From: Labrys wisconsinensis | GTDB taxonomy: Bacteria; Pseudomonadota; Alphaproteobacteria; Rhizobiales; Labraceae | Direction of reading: 5' to 3' | DNA length: 64,000 nucleotides | NCBI RefSeq assembly: GCF_030814995.1 | Contig: NZ_JAUSVX010000024.1 | Coordinates: 1-64,000 of the forward strand | Shown here: positions 30,894 through 39,913 of the stretch, one piece after another | Layout: each line of letters opens with the position of its first letter | Numbering within the stretch: position 1 is the stretch's first letter | Program-made: the position numbers and the translations under genes | Notes under the pieces: model-generated | The model's input: only the letters and a program-made list of their open reading frames with translations | Databases searched by the model: none | What the model was told of the DNA's origin: nothing

Positions 30894-32975
30894 CTACGAG
30901 GTCGGCAGCCCGTAGAACGTGGCCAGCACCTGGTTGTATGTCAGGCTCAAGGCGCCTCCCGGCGAGCCGTAGCCATTTGCGATGTAGGACCAGGTGAAAC
31001 CTTTCGCCGTCAGGAAAGTGCGAGCCGACGTCACGTAGTCGATCGCGATTTCCTGGCCCGGTCCACCAATGACGAGTTCGAGGCAAATCTTTGAAGCCGA
31101 TACGCCCACCAGAATGTCGAGCTGGCCCTGCAGCCATGTCGCCTGGGGATCGGGATCCCCGCCCGTGATCGGCGGCGTGGCGCTCGTCGTGATGTTCACG
31201 AAGTCGAGCCCGCTTGCCCCCATGACGGTTGCGGCATTGCTCGCCGTCAGTCCGAGATGCGATCCGGAGGCAAGGAGGGGATCGGTCAGCGCTCCGATCA
31301 GAAATCCCTTTCCATGCGCGGCTGCGGACAAAAGCATCGCCGTCACGGTGAAGAGATCGGTCCCGTCGGTGGCGGAATAATTTCCACGGTCGTCATCCAT
31401 CTCGCAATCGAGGGCGAAGCCTCTCCTGGTCGAGCCGAGATCGGAGAGCCTGCCCTGGCCGAGGATGACCATGTCACTGCTGACCTTGAAGCTTCCGGAA
31501 ACGGCATTGCCGGGAAAGAACGTGTCGGCGTGGGCCGCTGCCCAAGCGCGATGGAAAACCGCGGGATTGGCTGGGTTGACCGTGCTTCCCGTATCGATGC
31601 TCACATCCTGGGTCAGGTCGGTGCCGCTCCGGCCGGCCCAGCCGGTGGTATCGTAGCCGAAGGCATCCGCGGCATCGAGCCAGCCGAGATTTCCGGGATT
31701 TGAGCCGAGATAGCCATATTGGTGAAGCAGGGCGGCGATGGCCGCGCCGTCGGCGTCGCCGCGCGCCGCATAGCCGGCGCTCCACATCTGCTTGACGAGG
31801 GTGGAGCCGATTGCCGTCCGATACGTGCTGAATTGCGTGCGGCAGTTGTATCCCGCGGTGTTCTTGATGATCCCCATCGTATCGTTGGGATTCTTGGCCC
31901 AGGCAGTTTTATCGCCGGGATTGAGCCCCAGCCCGCGGTCCCCCCACAACAGCTCCCATATTCCGATCTTCGTCTGGGTCGACGATGCCGCCGGCCCCCA
32001 TGGCCGGGTTACCGCATCGGTCAGGGGGAAATTAGGATAGTCGGTCGTCCCGACGACGCTGTCGGACGACGGCGGGGCTGCAAGGCGGAGGATTCGGAAG
32101 GGTGGCGCGGCCGGCGTGACGCTGTTGATCGTCGTGTTGGTGAAGCAATTGGGCGGAGACGGCGGGGTCGGGGTCGGCGGCTCGACATAGACACCCAGAA
32201 CGCGCAACATCTGATCGCAGGCGTCCGACAGACTGCCCACTTGGGGCGTGGTGAGCGATGCGCCGACGAAACCGAAGGCCAGCGTGTTGGCGCTATAGGT
32301 GCCGCTCGCGCCGAGACGCAGGAAGAACAGGTTCCCGGTCGGTGCCGCGACGGCGTCGGTGAGCCAGGATTTCGTGGTGGCGCCGGTGGTCCATAGGCCG
32401 CCGGCGCTGCTGGTCCGGATGTTGCAGTTCAGGCCATAGCCCGTCCCCGCCGACACGACGATCTGGGTGGTCTCATTGTTCCAGACGCTGGAGCTGGCGA
32501 CCGAACGCACGAGGTTGATGCCGGTCTGATTGACGGGAGTGCCCCCGCCCCGCGCGCCGACATCGCCAGAGATCCCAGGGACGATGTACTGCGCGTAGAC
32601 GCCGACCGTGTTGTCGGTGAGGACGTTGGCCCCGACCATCGCTCCGAGCGTGGCGCCGGTGTCGAGATAGCCGGTCGAACCGTCGCCCGTGATGCCATTG
32701 GGCGAGAGGGATACGGTGCCATGCACAGTCAGGTTGAAGGCGTTGCTTTTGACGTTCTGCTGCGCGGCCTGCATCGTCGGTGCGAAGAAAAAGTAGACCG
32801 CCGTGAGTTTCTGCCACCAGCCACCCGCCGGGGTCGTCGTATCCTTTCCGGTAAGGATGAAATCATTGGCGGCGAGCAGGAAGTCCATGCCCGGCTTGAC
32901 GGTGCATCGTGCGACCCATGCGTTCAGATCGCTGTCGAGGCCGTAGAGATACTGGAAATCGCGAATGGCTCTCAT
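30894..32975 (-). CDS. Large virion-like protein, possible tail fibre/spike with hydrolase domain
   Basis: A 693-residue protein with no signal peptide. Residues about 30-260 are rich in Thr, Ser, Gly and Asn (SNAFNLTVHGTVSLSPNGIT, DGSTGYLDTGATLGAM), the look of a lectin/LamG-like beta-sandwich in phage structural proteins. A Pro-rich linker (PPTPTPPSPP, about 266-275) precedes a second part with alternating strands and helices and acidic clusters (FALDCEMDDDRGNY, KICLELVIGG), which could be a glycoside-hydrolase-like barrel. The base composition is visibly less GC-rich than its surroundings. I recognise no named family. Confidence 0.75.
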   Translation of the reverse strand: MRAIRDFQYLYGLDSDLNAWVARCTVKPGMDFLLAANDFILTGKDTTTPAGGWWQKLTAVYFFFAPTMQAAQQNVKSNAFNLTVHGTVSLSPNGITGDGSTGYLDTGATLGAMVGANVLTDNTVGVYAQYIVPGISGDVGARGGGTPVNQTGINLVRSVASSSVWNNETTQIVVSAGTGYGLNCNIRTSSAGGLWTTGATTKSWLTDAVAAPTGNLFFLRLGASGTYSANTLAFGFVGASLTTPQVGSLSDACDQMLRVLGVYVEPPTPTPPSPPNCFTNTTINSVTPAAPPFRILRLAAPPSSDSVVGTTDYPNFPLTDAVTRPWGPAASSTQTKIGIWELLWGDRGLGLNPGDKTAWAKNPNDTMGIIKNTAGYNCRTQFSTYRTAIGSTLVKQMWSAGYAARGDADGAAIAALLHQYGYLGSNPGNLGWLDAADAFGYDTTGWAGRSGTDLTQDVSIDTGSTVNPANPAVFHRAWAAAHADTFFPGNAVSGSFKVSSDMVILGQGRLSDLGSTRRGFALDCEMDDDRGNYSATDGTDLFTVTAMLLSAAAHGKGFLIGALTDPLLASGSHLGLTASNAATVMGASGLDFVNITTSATPPITGGDPDPQATWLQGQLDILVGVSASKICLELVIGGPGQEIAIDYVTSARTFLTAKGFTWSYIANGYGSPGGALSLTYNQVLATFYGLPTS

Positions 32976-32976
32976 G

Positions 32977-33300
32977 TCACGTGACCGTCGTGAAGCCGGC
33001 CAGGTTCCACACGGCGGCTGCGCCGCCGGAATTGTGCATGACGATCAGGCTGCCGCGGGCATTCTGGCCGGCGCTGCTGTTATGGCCCGTCAACACGCAT
33101 TCCAGCGTGGCTCCGGCTGCCGCGGAAAACACGATCGTTCCGGCATTGTCCTGAACCCACCCGACCTCGGTCCCGGGGACCGCCGCGGCACTGAGAGTCC
33201 AGGTCGTGGTGGTCGCGCTCGACGAATACAGAACAAGGCCGTCGTGGATCGTGTCGATCGTCGCGTTGCCGGGAATTTCCGTCGGGGCGAGTGGCTGCAC
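32977..33300 (-). CDS. Small virion-like beta protein
   Basis: A 107-residue protein starting at GTG after AGGGGG. The sequence is beta-rich and low in charge (DGLVLYSSSATTTTWTLSAA, SLIVMHNSGGAAAVWNLAGF), as in phage head-decoration or tail-associated proteins. One base separates it from the large gene downstream, so the two are co-transcribed and probably assemble together. No phage head, tail tube, portal, lysis or integrase gene is nearby. Function is inferred from style only. Confidence 0.7.
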   Translation of the reverse strand: MQPLAPTEIPGNATIDTIHDGLVLYSSSATTTTWTLSAAAVPGTEVGWVQDNAGTIVFSAAAGATLECVLTGHNSSAGQNARGSLIVMHNSGGAAAVWNLAGFTTVT

Positions 33301-33647
33301 GAGTTGTCCCCCTATTGAGGTGGCAAACTTCTAAAGTTGAAACCAATCTTTCCGAATACGGCCGCACAAGTGAAGCGGCGACGGTGCGCTCTCATATATA
33401 CTATCGCGGTATTAGGGAAACGCAACGTCTTTGAGTCGGACTTCGCGGCCACGTCGTCAGCTTCGCGGCGGCTGTTGCGATCTGGTGGATGGGGCGGCTG
33501 CGGAAGCGGTTCGAGCCGGGGCGTCGCGGAGCGATCGTCGATCGCAACCCCGATGACGCCATCGGAAGCATGGCCGGACGGCGAAAATTCCCTCGCTTCG
33601 TGGAGAGGGCTTTTGGCGTTGCGCCCCTGGTGCTCTCGTCCAGCCTC
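33301..33647. other. Intergenic region upstream of the virion-like genes
   Basis: About 350 bases without a credible gene. The part at 33385-33420 is AT-rich and on the minus strand contains TATATATGAG, a possible -10 region for the virion-like pair. The rest to the stop of the exporter gene shows frames in several phases but no recognisable protein. Confidence 0.5.
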
Positions 33648-35192
33648 TCACCTCGCGCCCATTCCGGTGGTGCGGGAGACGTCCCCGATACCGCCGGGCT
33701 CGGCCGGCGCCGCTCGGCCATAGCCGAGGGCGAAGAGCACGACCAGCGCGGTCAGCGCGGTGATCGCGGTCAGGATGAGGAGCAGCGCGACGAAGGCGGC
33801 GTCGTAGCTCGCCGTCAGGGCATCGCGGCCGAGGCCGGGCAGGACGGCGGCCGCGCCGGCGAGGTCGCCGGTGACGAGCCGCTGCGCCGCTTCGGCCGTC
33901 GCCGGACCGGCGGGCAGGCGTGCCGCGGTCAGGCCCGAGAGCACCGCGCCGACCACGGCGAGTGCCACGCCTTCGCCGGCGACGCGGATGGTGTTGAAGA
34001 TGCCGGTCGCCATGCCGGCGCGCTCCTTCGGCACCACGCTGACCGCCAGCCCGTCCATCAGGCCCCAGGGCAGGCCGATGCCGGCGCCGATCGTCAGCAT
34101 CGGCGGGACAAGGGCAGCGGCCGTGCTGGCGGGCACGTGGGCGAGCCAGTACAGGCCGGCGGCGGCGAGGCCGAGCCCGGCGCCCGCGATCAGCGCCGGC
34201 GAGACCCAGCGCGTCAGCAGCCCGGCGATCAGCGGCAGGACGAGGAGCGGGGCGGAGAGGGCGATCATCAGCTGCCCGGCAGCGACCTCGCCCATGCCCT
34301 CGACGCCGATGAAGCGCAGCGGCAGCAGCACCAGCAGCACCACGAAGGCGTAGGCCGGTGCCGCCGCCAGGAGCTGGACGCCGACGAAGCGGGGATAGCG
34401 GAACAGGCTCAGGTCCAGCATGGGGCGCGCGACGCGCCGCTCGACGGCGACGAAGGCGGCGAGCAGCAGAGCGGCGCCGGCCAGCGCGCCGATGACCAGC
34501 GCATCGCCCCAGCCGCGCTCCGGCGCCTGCAGCACGCCTGTCGTGAAGAGGGTGAGCGCCAGCGTGAAGCTGGCGGCGCCGGGCCAGTCCAGCCCCGACG
34601 CCGCGGGATCGCGGGATTCGCCGAGGCATCGGGCACCGATCGCGAAGGCGGCGAGGGCGAGGAGGACGACGAGGAGGAAGATGCTGCGCCAGCCGAAGGC
34701 GTCGATCATCAGGCCGGCGGCGATCGGCCCGAAGGCGAGGCCGACGCCGAAGCTGGTGCCGATGAAGCTGAAGGCGCGGATGCGTGCCGGCCCGTCGAAG
34801 GTCTGCGCCAGCGCGGCCATGCCGCCGGAGAGGGCCGCCGCGGCCGCCAGGCCCTGGGCGGCGCGCAGGAGGTCGAAGGCGAGGATGCCGGGTGCGAAGG
34901 TGAGGCCCAGCGAGGCCGCGGCGAAGACCGCGGTGCCGGCGAGGAAGACGCGCTTGCGGCCATGGGTGTCGGCGAGGGCGCCGGCCGCCATCAGGCTGGA
35001 GCCGAAGGCGAGCATGAAGGCGTTGGTCACCCAGTTCAGCGCCACCGGGTTGCCGCCGAGGGCGCGGCCGATTGCCGGCAGCGCCACCGCCGCCCCGGTG
35101 AAGGTGAGGGGCATGGCCATGGCCGCCAGGCACACGGCGACCAGCACGAGCGCCTTTTCGGCCGGGCGCGGGCCATTGGTCGGATCCGTCAT
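33648..35192 (-). CDS. MFS multidrug exporter, DHA2 (14-helix) type
   Basis: A 514-residue membrane protein with about 14 hydrophobic segments. The motif-A loop reads GALADTHGRKRVFLAG and motif C is GPIAAGLMIDAFGWRSIFLL. NWVTNAFMLAFGSSLMAAG is the usual helix-1/2 pattern of EmrB/QacA-like proton-driven exporters. The start at 35192 is preferred over an upstream extension that reads into the promoter. It is divergent from a LysR regulator that probably controls it. Confidence 0.93.
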   Translation of the reverse strand: MTDPTNGPRPAEKALVLVAVCLAAMAMPLTFTGAAVALPAIGRALGGNPVALNWVTNAFMLAFGSSLMAAGALADTHGRKRVFLAGTAVFAAASLGLTFAPGILAFDLLRAAQGLAAAAALSGGMAALAQTFDGPARIRAFSFIGTSFGVGLAFGPIAAGLMIDAFGWRSIFLLVVLLALAAFAIGARCLGESRDPAASGLDWPGAASFTLALTLFTTGVLQAPERGWGDALVIGALAGAALLLAAFVAVERRVARPMLDLSLFRYPRFVGVQLLAAAPAYAFVVLLVLLPLRFIGVEGMGEVAAGQLMIALSAPLLVLPLIAGLLTRWVSPALIAGAGLGLAAAGLYWLAHVPASTAAALVPPMLTIGAGIGLPWGLMDGLAVSVVPKERAGMATGIFNTIRVAGEGVALAVVGAVLSGLTAARLPAGPATAEAAQRLVTGDLAGAAAVLPGLGRDALTASYDAAFVALLLILTAITALTALVVLFALGYGRAAPAEPGGIGDVSRTTGMGAR

Positions 35193-35303
35193 GAAAAGTC
35201 CGTCGGGGTGTGAGGGCAGGCCGGACCGCCATGGTCGGCGCCGGCATGTCGCGCGGCCTTGCCGGCCGTCGCGTCTGCTGTAGAGATAGATGTGCCGCAA
35301 TCA

Positions 35304-35329
35304 TGCGGAAACGGCGCTAATATTCCGCA
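35304..35329. promoter_or_regulatory. LysR-type operator candidate between exporter and regulator
   Basis: TGCGGAA (35304-35310) and TTCCGCA (35323-35329) are inverted repeats around a 12-base AT-richer spacer. The spacing is near the T-N11-A layout of LysR sites. It lies 35 bases before the LysR start and between the divergent genes. Confidence 0.5.
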
Positions 35330-35363
35330 CATACCGGAACAACGCGCTCGAATGAGGCCCGGC

Positions 35364-36296
35364 ATGGACCATCTCGGCGGGTTGATCGCCTTCGTGCGCA
35401 CGGCCGATCTCGGCAGCTTCGTCGCCGCTGGCCGGGTGCTCGGCCTCTCCGCTTCGGCGGTCGGCAAGGCGGTGGCCAGGTTGGAGCAGGAGCTCGGCGT
35501 GCGGCTGCTGCAGCGCTCGACCCGCAGCCTGCGCCTGACCGAGGAGGGGCGTGCGTTCCACGAGCGCTGCCGGCAGGTGCTCGACGACCTCGATGACGCC
35601 CGGGCCATGCTCGCCCGGGTGCGGCAGGTCCCGCGCGGCCGGCTGCGGGTCAGCATGCCGATCGTCAGCTATCACTTCCTCACGCCGGTGCTGCCCGAGT
35701 TCCTGGCCCGCTATCCCGAGGTCGAGCTCGACCTCGATTTCAACGACCGCGTCGTCGACCTGATCGAGGAGGGCGTCGACGTCGCGATCCGCAGCGGCGA
35801 CCTGCCGGATTCGCGGCTGATGGCGCGGGCGCTGCGGCCCTTCCAGCTGCTGCTCTGCGCCGCGCCCGCCTATCTCGCACGGCACGGCGTGCCGCATGTC
35901 CCGCGCGATCTCGACCGGCACCTCGGCATACGCTTCCGCTTTCCCAACAGCGGCCGGCTGCAGGACTGGCCGCTGACCCCTTCGCCCGGCGAGCCGGAGC
36001 ACGCCGGGCGCACCGTGCTCACCTGCAACAACATGGAGGCCCTGCACGGGGCGGTGACGGCCGGGCTCGGCATCGGCTGCATGCCGGACTTCCTGGCGCG
36101 CCGCTCGCTGGCATCGGGAGCGCTCGTCACCGTGCTCTCCGACCATATCGACGGGCCGGGGCAATTCCGCCTGCTCTGGCCCTCGAACCGGCATCTCTCG
36201 CCCAAGGTGCGGGTGTTCGTCGACTTCCTCAGCGAGCGGCTGTTCGCCGCCTGCTGCGACGCCCTGCCCGGGACGGCAAAACCGACGGTGCCTTAG
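35364..36296 (+). CDS. LysR-family transcriptional regulator
   Basis: A 310-residue regulator with the N-terminal winged helix (LIAFVRTADLGSFVAAGRVL, SASAVGKAVARLEQELGVRL) and a LysR substrate domain (RGRLRVSMPIVSYHFLTPVL, GVDVAIRSGDLPDSRL, CNNMEALHGAVTAGLGIGCM). It resembles the subgroup that often represses adjacent exporters. The start at 35364 follows GAGGCCC. It is divergent from the DHA2 exporter and probably senses its substrate. Confidence 0.94.
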   Translation: MDHLGGLIAFVRTADLGSFVAAGRVLGLSASAVGKAVARLEQELGVRLLQRSTRSLRLTEEGRAFHERCRQVLDDLDDARAMLARVRQVPRGRLRVSMPIVSYHFLTPVLPEFLARYPEVELDLDFNDRVVDLIEEGVDVAIRSGDLPDSRLMARALRPFQLLLCAAPAYLARHGVPHVPRDLDRHLGIRFRFPNSGRLQDWPLTPSPGEPEHAGRTVLTCNNMEALHGAVTAGLGIGCMPDFLARRSLASGALVTVLSDHIDGPGQFRLLWPSNRHLSPKVRVFVDFLSERLFAACCDALPGTAKPTVP

Positions 36297-36361
36297 CGTG
36301 GGATTAACGATGTTTTGCGATGCGTCGACACGCTCCCGCCGCTCCCTCCCGGAATCATCGC

Positions 36362-38035
36362 ATGCGTCTTTCCATCAAGGTTCTGCTGACGTCCCTGTTC
36401 GGGGCGATGGTCGTCGTCTGCGCCGGTCAGGGCGGCTACGGCATCGTCAATCTCCGTGCGATCGAGGCCGACGTGGCTGATATCGCCACCAACTCGCTGC
36501 CGTCCGTGGATGGAGCCAACCGCATCAACAATGCGGCGGGCGACTATCGCCTGCTGCAATATCAGCTGGTGACGTCCGCCACGACGGAGGACGCCGTGCG
36601 CATGCTGGCGGACAAGGCGGCCGAGCTGGCGCAAGCGCGCAAGGACTACGAGCCGCTGATCTCCTCGCCCGAGGAAAAGGCGCTCTACGACCGGTTCCTG
36701 CGCGCCTGGGCCCGCTATGAGACCGGCAGCCGGAAGATGCAGGGCCTGATCGAGGCCGGCATGCGGGACGACGCACTCGCGCTGCTCGGCGGCGCCGAGA
36801 TGGCCAAGGCCTACAGCGAGGCCAGCGACGCGCTCGACAAGGACGTGGCGCTGAACCGGAAGGGAGCCGAAGCGTCGTCCTCCGCGACCCTGGCCGCCAT
36901 GGAGAGCATGCTGGCGGCGACCTACGTCGCCCTCGCCCTCGCGGTCGGCGTAGGCGTCCTCGCCATGCTGTTCAGCCATTTGCGGGTGGCGCGCCCGATC
37001 GTCGGCATGACCGCGTTCATGCGCCGCCTTGCCGATGGCGACACGGCCGAGGACGTGCCGTCGCAGGGGCGGCGTGACGAGATCGGCGCCATGGCCGGCG
37101 CCGTGCAGGTGTTCAAGGACAACCTGATCCGCAACGCGGCGCTGGAGGCGGAGGCGGCGCAGGCCCGGCTCGACGGCGAGGCGCAGCGCAAGGCGATGAT
37201 GCAGCGCCTGGCCGGGGACTTCGAGGGCGCGGTCGGCGGCATCGTCGAGATGGTATCCTCGGCCGCCACCGAGATGCAGGCCACCGCCCAGCAGCTCACG
37301 GCCGTGGCGCAGGAGACCTCGGCGCAGGCGACCTCCGTGTCCGGAGCCGCCGAGGAGGCGGGCACCAACGTCGCCTCGGTGGCGAGCTCGGCCGAGGAGC
37401 TCGGCGCCTCGGTGGGCGAGATCGGCCGCCAGGTCGAGCGCTCCTCGCAGCAGGCGCGCGAGGCGGTGACCACGGCGGAGCAGACGGCCGCCATCGTCCA
37501 CGAGCTCAGCGAGGCGGCGGCGCGCATCGACGGCATCGTCGAGATGATCTCCGGCATCGCCGGCCAGACCAACCTGCTCGCCCTCAACGCCACCATCGAG
37601 GCGGCGCGGGCCGGCGAGGCCGGCCGCGGCTTCGCCGTGGTGGCGGCCGAGGTCAAGTCGCTGGCCGAGCAGACGGCACGGGCCACCGCCGAGATCGGCC
37701 AGCAGATCGCCGGCATCCAGTCCACCACCGAGCGCTCGGTCAAGGCCATCGCCAGCATCACCGGTACGATCCGCGGCATGAACGAGACCTCCGCCGCCAT
37801 CGCCTCGGCGGTGGAGGAGCAGGGCGCCGCCACCCGCGAGATCATCCAGGCCGTCACCCAGGCCGCCATCGGCACCGGCGAGGTCACGGCCAACATCACC
37901 GGCGTCGCCCGCGCCGCGGAGGAGACCGGCTCCGGCGCCACCCAGGTGCTCGTCGCCGCCTCCGAGCTCGCCCGCCAGTCCGAGACCCTGCGCAGCGAGG
38001 TCGCGACCTTCCTGCAGACGGTGCGGGCGGCCTGA
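36362..38035 (+). CDS. Methyl-accepting chemotaxis protein
   Basis: A 557-residue chemoreceptor. Transmembrane segment 1 is about residues 7-29, and a periplasmic four-helix-bundle sensor (about 30-185) precedes transmembrane segment 2 ([19 protein letters not shown]). A HAMP domain ([20 protein letters not shown]) follows, then the signalling domain with the conserved tip [20 protein letters not shown] and [20 protein letters not shown]. Glutamine/glutamate methylation sites are likely in the flanking helices. It has no CheR-tethering pentapeptide (it ends TVRAA). No che genes are nearby, so it is an orphan receptor. Confidence 0.95.
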   Translation: MRLSIKVLLTSLFGAMVVVCAGQGGYGIVNLRAIEADVADIATNSLPSVDGANRINNAAGDYRLLQYQLVTSATTEDAVRMLADKAAELAQARKDYEPLISSPEEKALYDRFLRAWARYETGSRKMQGLIEAGMRDDALALLGGAEMAKAYSEASDALDKDVALNRKGAEASSSATLAAMESMLAATYVALALAVGVGVLAMLFSHLRVARPIVGMTAFMRRLADGDTAEDVPSQGRRDEIGAMAGAVQVFKDNLIRNAALEAEAAQARLDGEAQRKAMMQRLAGDFEGAVGGIVEMVSSAATEMQATAQQLTAVAQETSAQATSVSGAAEEAGTNVASVASSAEELGASVGEIGRQVERSSQQAREAVTTAEQTAAIVHELSEAAARIDGIVEMISGIAGQTNLLALNATIEAARAGEAGRGFAVVAAEVKSLAEQTARATAEIGQQIAGIQSTTERSVKAIASITGTIRGMNETSAAIASAVEEQGAATREIIQAVTQAAIGTGEVTANITGVARAAEETGSGATQVLVAASELARQSETLRSEVATFLQTVRAA

Positions 38036-38247
38036 CGAGGCGGCGCCGCGTTCGGGCATCGAGGCGTCAGCCTCCTTGCCCGTTCATGGCAAGGCATTCG
38101 GATCGACCGATGCCGAGCGGGTGACACTCAGGCACCGTACGGGCTTGGCCAAGCATCGGTGAGCCGGGCTCATCGGTGATCGGTACAAAAGCCGAGTTGC
38201 TGGATGACCCATAGAGTGGTACATGGCCTCAAGATTGGAGCTGCGGG

Positions 38248-38544
38248 ATGATCCTCGGGTTTCGGGACCAGTGGTTGCGGGCCTTCTTCGTGGAGGACAT
38301 CCACTCCCGCAACATCCCGGCCGATCTCGAAGGCCGATTGTTCCGCAAGCTCCAGATGATCGACGATGCGGCAACCGATCAGGATCTGCGGGTGCCGCCC
38401 AGCAATCATTTCGAGAAGCTGCGCGGCAGTCTCGACGGTTTCCATTCGATCCGCGTCAACAGGCAATGGCGGCTGATCTTCCGATGGGACGGGAGCCGGG
38501 GCGAGGCGGCGGATCTCTATCTCGACGACCACGGCTATCGGTGA
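38248..38544 (+). CDS. higB: HigB-type (RelE superfamily) toxin
   Basis: A 98-residue RelE-fold protein with FEKLRGSLDGFHSIRVNRQWRLIFRW, the core of HigB mRNA interferases, which cleave mRNA on the ribosome. It ends LYLDDHGYR, typical of the group. The start at 38248 follows GGAG. The toxin gene precedes the antitoxin gene, as is usual for hig loci, and nine bases separate them. Confidence 0.93.
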   Translation: MILGFRDQWLRAFFVEDIHSRNIPADLEGRLFRKLQMIDDAATDQDLRVPPSNHFEKLRGSLDGFHSIRVNRQWRLIFRWDGSRGEAADLYLDDHGYR

Positions 38545-38553
38545 GGTGACGAG

Positions 38554-38862
38554 ATGCTGATGACCAAGCGCAAGCCGGCGACGGTCGGCGAAATCCTCAC
38601 CGAGGAGTTCATGCAACCCCTCGGCCTGACGCAGGCTGCATTGGCCGAGGCAATGGGCGTGCAGCGCAAGCATGTGAACGAGTTGTGCAACGATCGCCGC
38701 ACCGTGACGGCGGCGACGGCGCTGATCCTGGCACGGGTGTTCGGCAACAGCCCGGATTTCTGGCTCAACGTGCAGCGGCGCAGCGACCTCTGGATGGTGA
38801 TGAACACCCCGGACGAGCGAGCCCGTGTCGAGCGGGCAAAGCCTCTTCCGACGGCGGCGTGA
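38554..38862 (+). CDS. higA: HigA-type antitoxin (XRE helix-turn-helix)
   Basis: A 102-residue antitoxin with the HTH LTQAALAEAMGVQRKHVNEL and the family ending ALILARVFGNSPDFWLNVQR. It neutralises HigB and represses the pair's promoter. Two start codons (MLM) are close together; the first follows GAGGTGACGAG. The module sits between the chemoreceptor and pxpA genes with no mobile-element remnants visible. Confidence 0.93.
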   Translation: MLMTKRKPATVGEILTEEFMQPLGLTQAALAEAMGVQRKHVNELCNDRRTVTAATALILARVFGNSPDFWLNVQRRSDLWMVMNTPDERARVERAKPLPTAA

Positions 38863-38883
38863 TGGAGCGACGGCAGCGCGTCG

Positions 38884-39654
38884 CTACAGCCAGGTGCCGA
38901 ACGGCGCGATCGTGAGGCCGGCGGCGGCGAGGCGGTCGCGGATGCGCCTGGCCATGCCGACGGCACCAGGCGTGTCGCCATGGACGCAGACCGTGTCGAT
39001 CGACACCGGCATGCGCCGGCCGCCGGCGGTGACGATCTCGTTGGCCTCGACCATGCGCAGGACCCGTTCGGCCGCCGCGTCGGCGTCATGGATGACGGCG
39101 CCGTCGAGCTTGCGCGAGACGAGGTTGCCGTTGTCGGCATAGGCGCGGTCGGCATAGACCTCGCGCGCCAGGCGCAGGCCGACGGCCTCGGCGGCGCGCT
39201 CGGTCGCCAGGCCCGGCATGACGATGAAGATCAGGCCGGGGTCGACGGCCTTGATGGCGCGGGCCACCGCCAGGGCGAGGTCGTCGTCCTCCGCCGCCAT
39301 GTTGCCGAGCGAGCCGTGGGTCTTGACGTGCTGCAGGCTGGTCCCGGCGGCCTGCGCCAGGGCCTGCAGGGCGCCGATCTGGTAGATCACGTGCTTCTCG
39401 ATGTCGGCCGGCCGCTCGCCGAGGATCGGCCGGCGGCCGAAGCCCCAGAGGTCGAGGAAGCTCGGATGCGCGCCGACGGCGACGCCGTTGCGGCCGGCGC
39501 GCTCGATGGTCTCGGCCATGACCAGCGGGTCGCCGGCATGGAAGCCGCAGGCGACATTGGCCGAGGTGACGATCTCCAGCATCGCCTCGTCATTGCCGAG
39601 GGTGTAGACGCCGAAGCTCTCGCCGAGGTCGCTGTTGAGGTCGATGCGGGTCAT
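38884..39654 (-). CDS. pxpA: 5-oxoprolinase subunit A (LamB/YcsF family)
   Basis: A 256-residue protein with the full family pattern: the start RIDLNSDLGESFG, SANVACGFHAGDPLVM, GAHPSFLDLWGFGRR, THGSLGNMAAEDD and EVYADRAYADNGNLVSR. PxpA works with PxpB and PxpC to hydrolyse 5-oxoproline (pyroglutamate) to glutamate using ATP. It lies downstream of pxpC in the same direction but is separated by about 260 bases holding two inverted palindromic repeats. Confidence 0.95.
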   Translation of the reverse strand: MTRIDLNSDLGESFGVYTLGNDEAMLEIVTSANVACGFHAGDPLVMAETIERAGRNGVAVGAHPSFLDLWGFGRRPILGERPADIEKHVIYQIGALQALAQAAGTSLQHVKTHGSLGNMAAEDDDLALAVARAIKAVDPGLIFIVMPGLATERAAEAVGLRLAREVYADRAYADNGNLVSRKLDGAVIHDADAAAERVLRMVEANEIVTAGGRRMPVSIDTVCVHGDTPGAVGMARRIRDRLAAAGLTIAPFGTWL

Positions 39655-39712
39655 GGGTGGGCTCCGGTGCGGAAGGTGATGGCGTGAGCAACTTCAAGCG
39701 CGACGCCAGCAA

Positions 39713-39749
39713 TCCCCCCCTTGTGGGGAGGGGCTAGGGGTGGGGGTCC
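39713..39749. repeat. CCCCCTTGTGGGGAGGG-type dispersed palindrome, copy 1
   Basis: A C-rich/G-rich hairpin unit (CCCCCCCTTGTGGGGAGGGG, then TAGGGGTGGGGGTCC after C). The flank on its left (TTCAAGCGCGACGCCAGC) is also part of the repeated unit, because its reverse complement follows the copy at 50684. It lies between pxpC and pxpA. Confidence 0.7.
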
Positions 39750-39814
39750 ATCAAAATAGGGCGCCACATGCATCACAGGGCGCTCTTGGCAAGCCGCCCC
39801 GCTTCGTTCTGCAC

Positions 39815-39851
39815 GACCCCCACCCTTTATCCCTCCCCACAAGGGGGAGGG
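39815..39851. repeat. CCCCCTTGTGGGGAGGG-type dispersed palindrome, copy 2, inverted
   Basis: GACCCCCACCC followed by CCCTCCCCACAAGGGGGAGG is the inverse of the copy at 39713; the two face each other across about 65 bases. The following GGCGTCGCGCAAGG matches the flank shared by this repeat family. Confidence 0.7.
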
Positions 39852-39913
39852 AAGACACAGGCGTCGCGCAAGGCTTGCAAGGTTGCGTCTCGCATTGCCG
39901 GCAGACCCGTCCA

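Noticed and set aside
30894-33300. Prophage
   Set aside because: Only two virion-like genes are present; no integrase, attachment repeats, portal, capsid or lysis genes flank them.
36293-38059. 588-residue open frame antisense to the chemoreceptor gene
   Set aside because: It mirrors the GC-rich third positions of the real gene, is composed of low-complexity Gly/Leu/Ala/Asp/Arg/His, and has no ribosome site. Similar long antisense frames exist throughout the window and were left out.
38036-38247. tRNA or small RNA gene between the chemoreceptor and higB
   Set aside because: Repeated CCGATGC/GCATCGG segments suggest some pairing, but no cloverleaf or terminator can be built.
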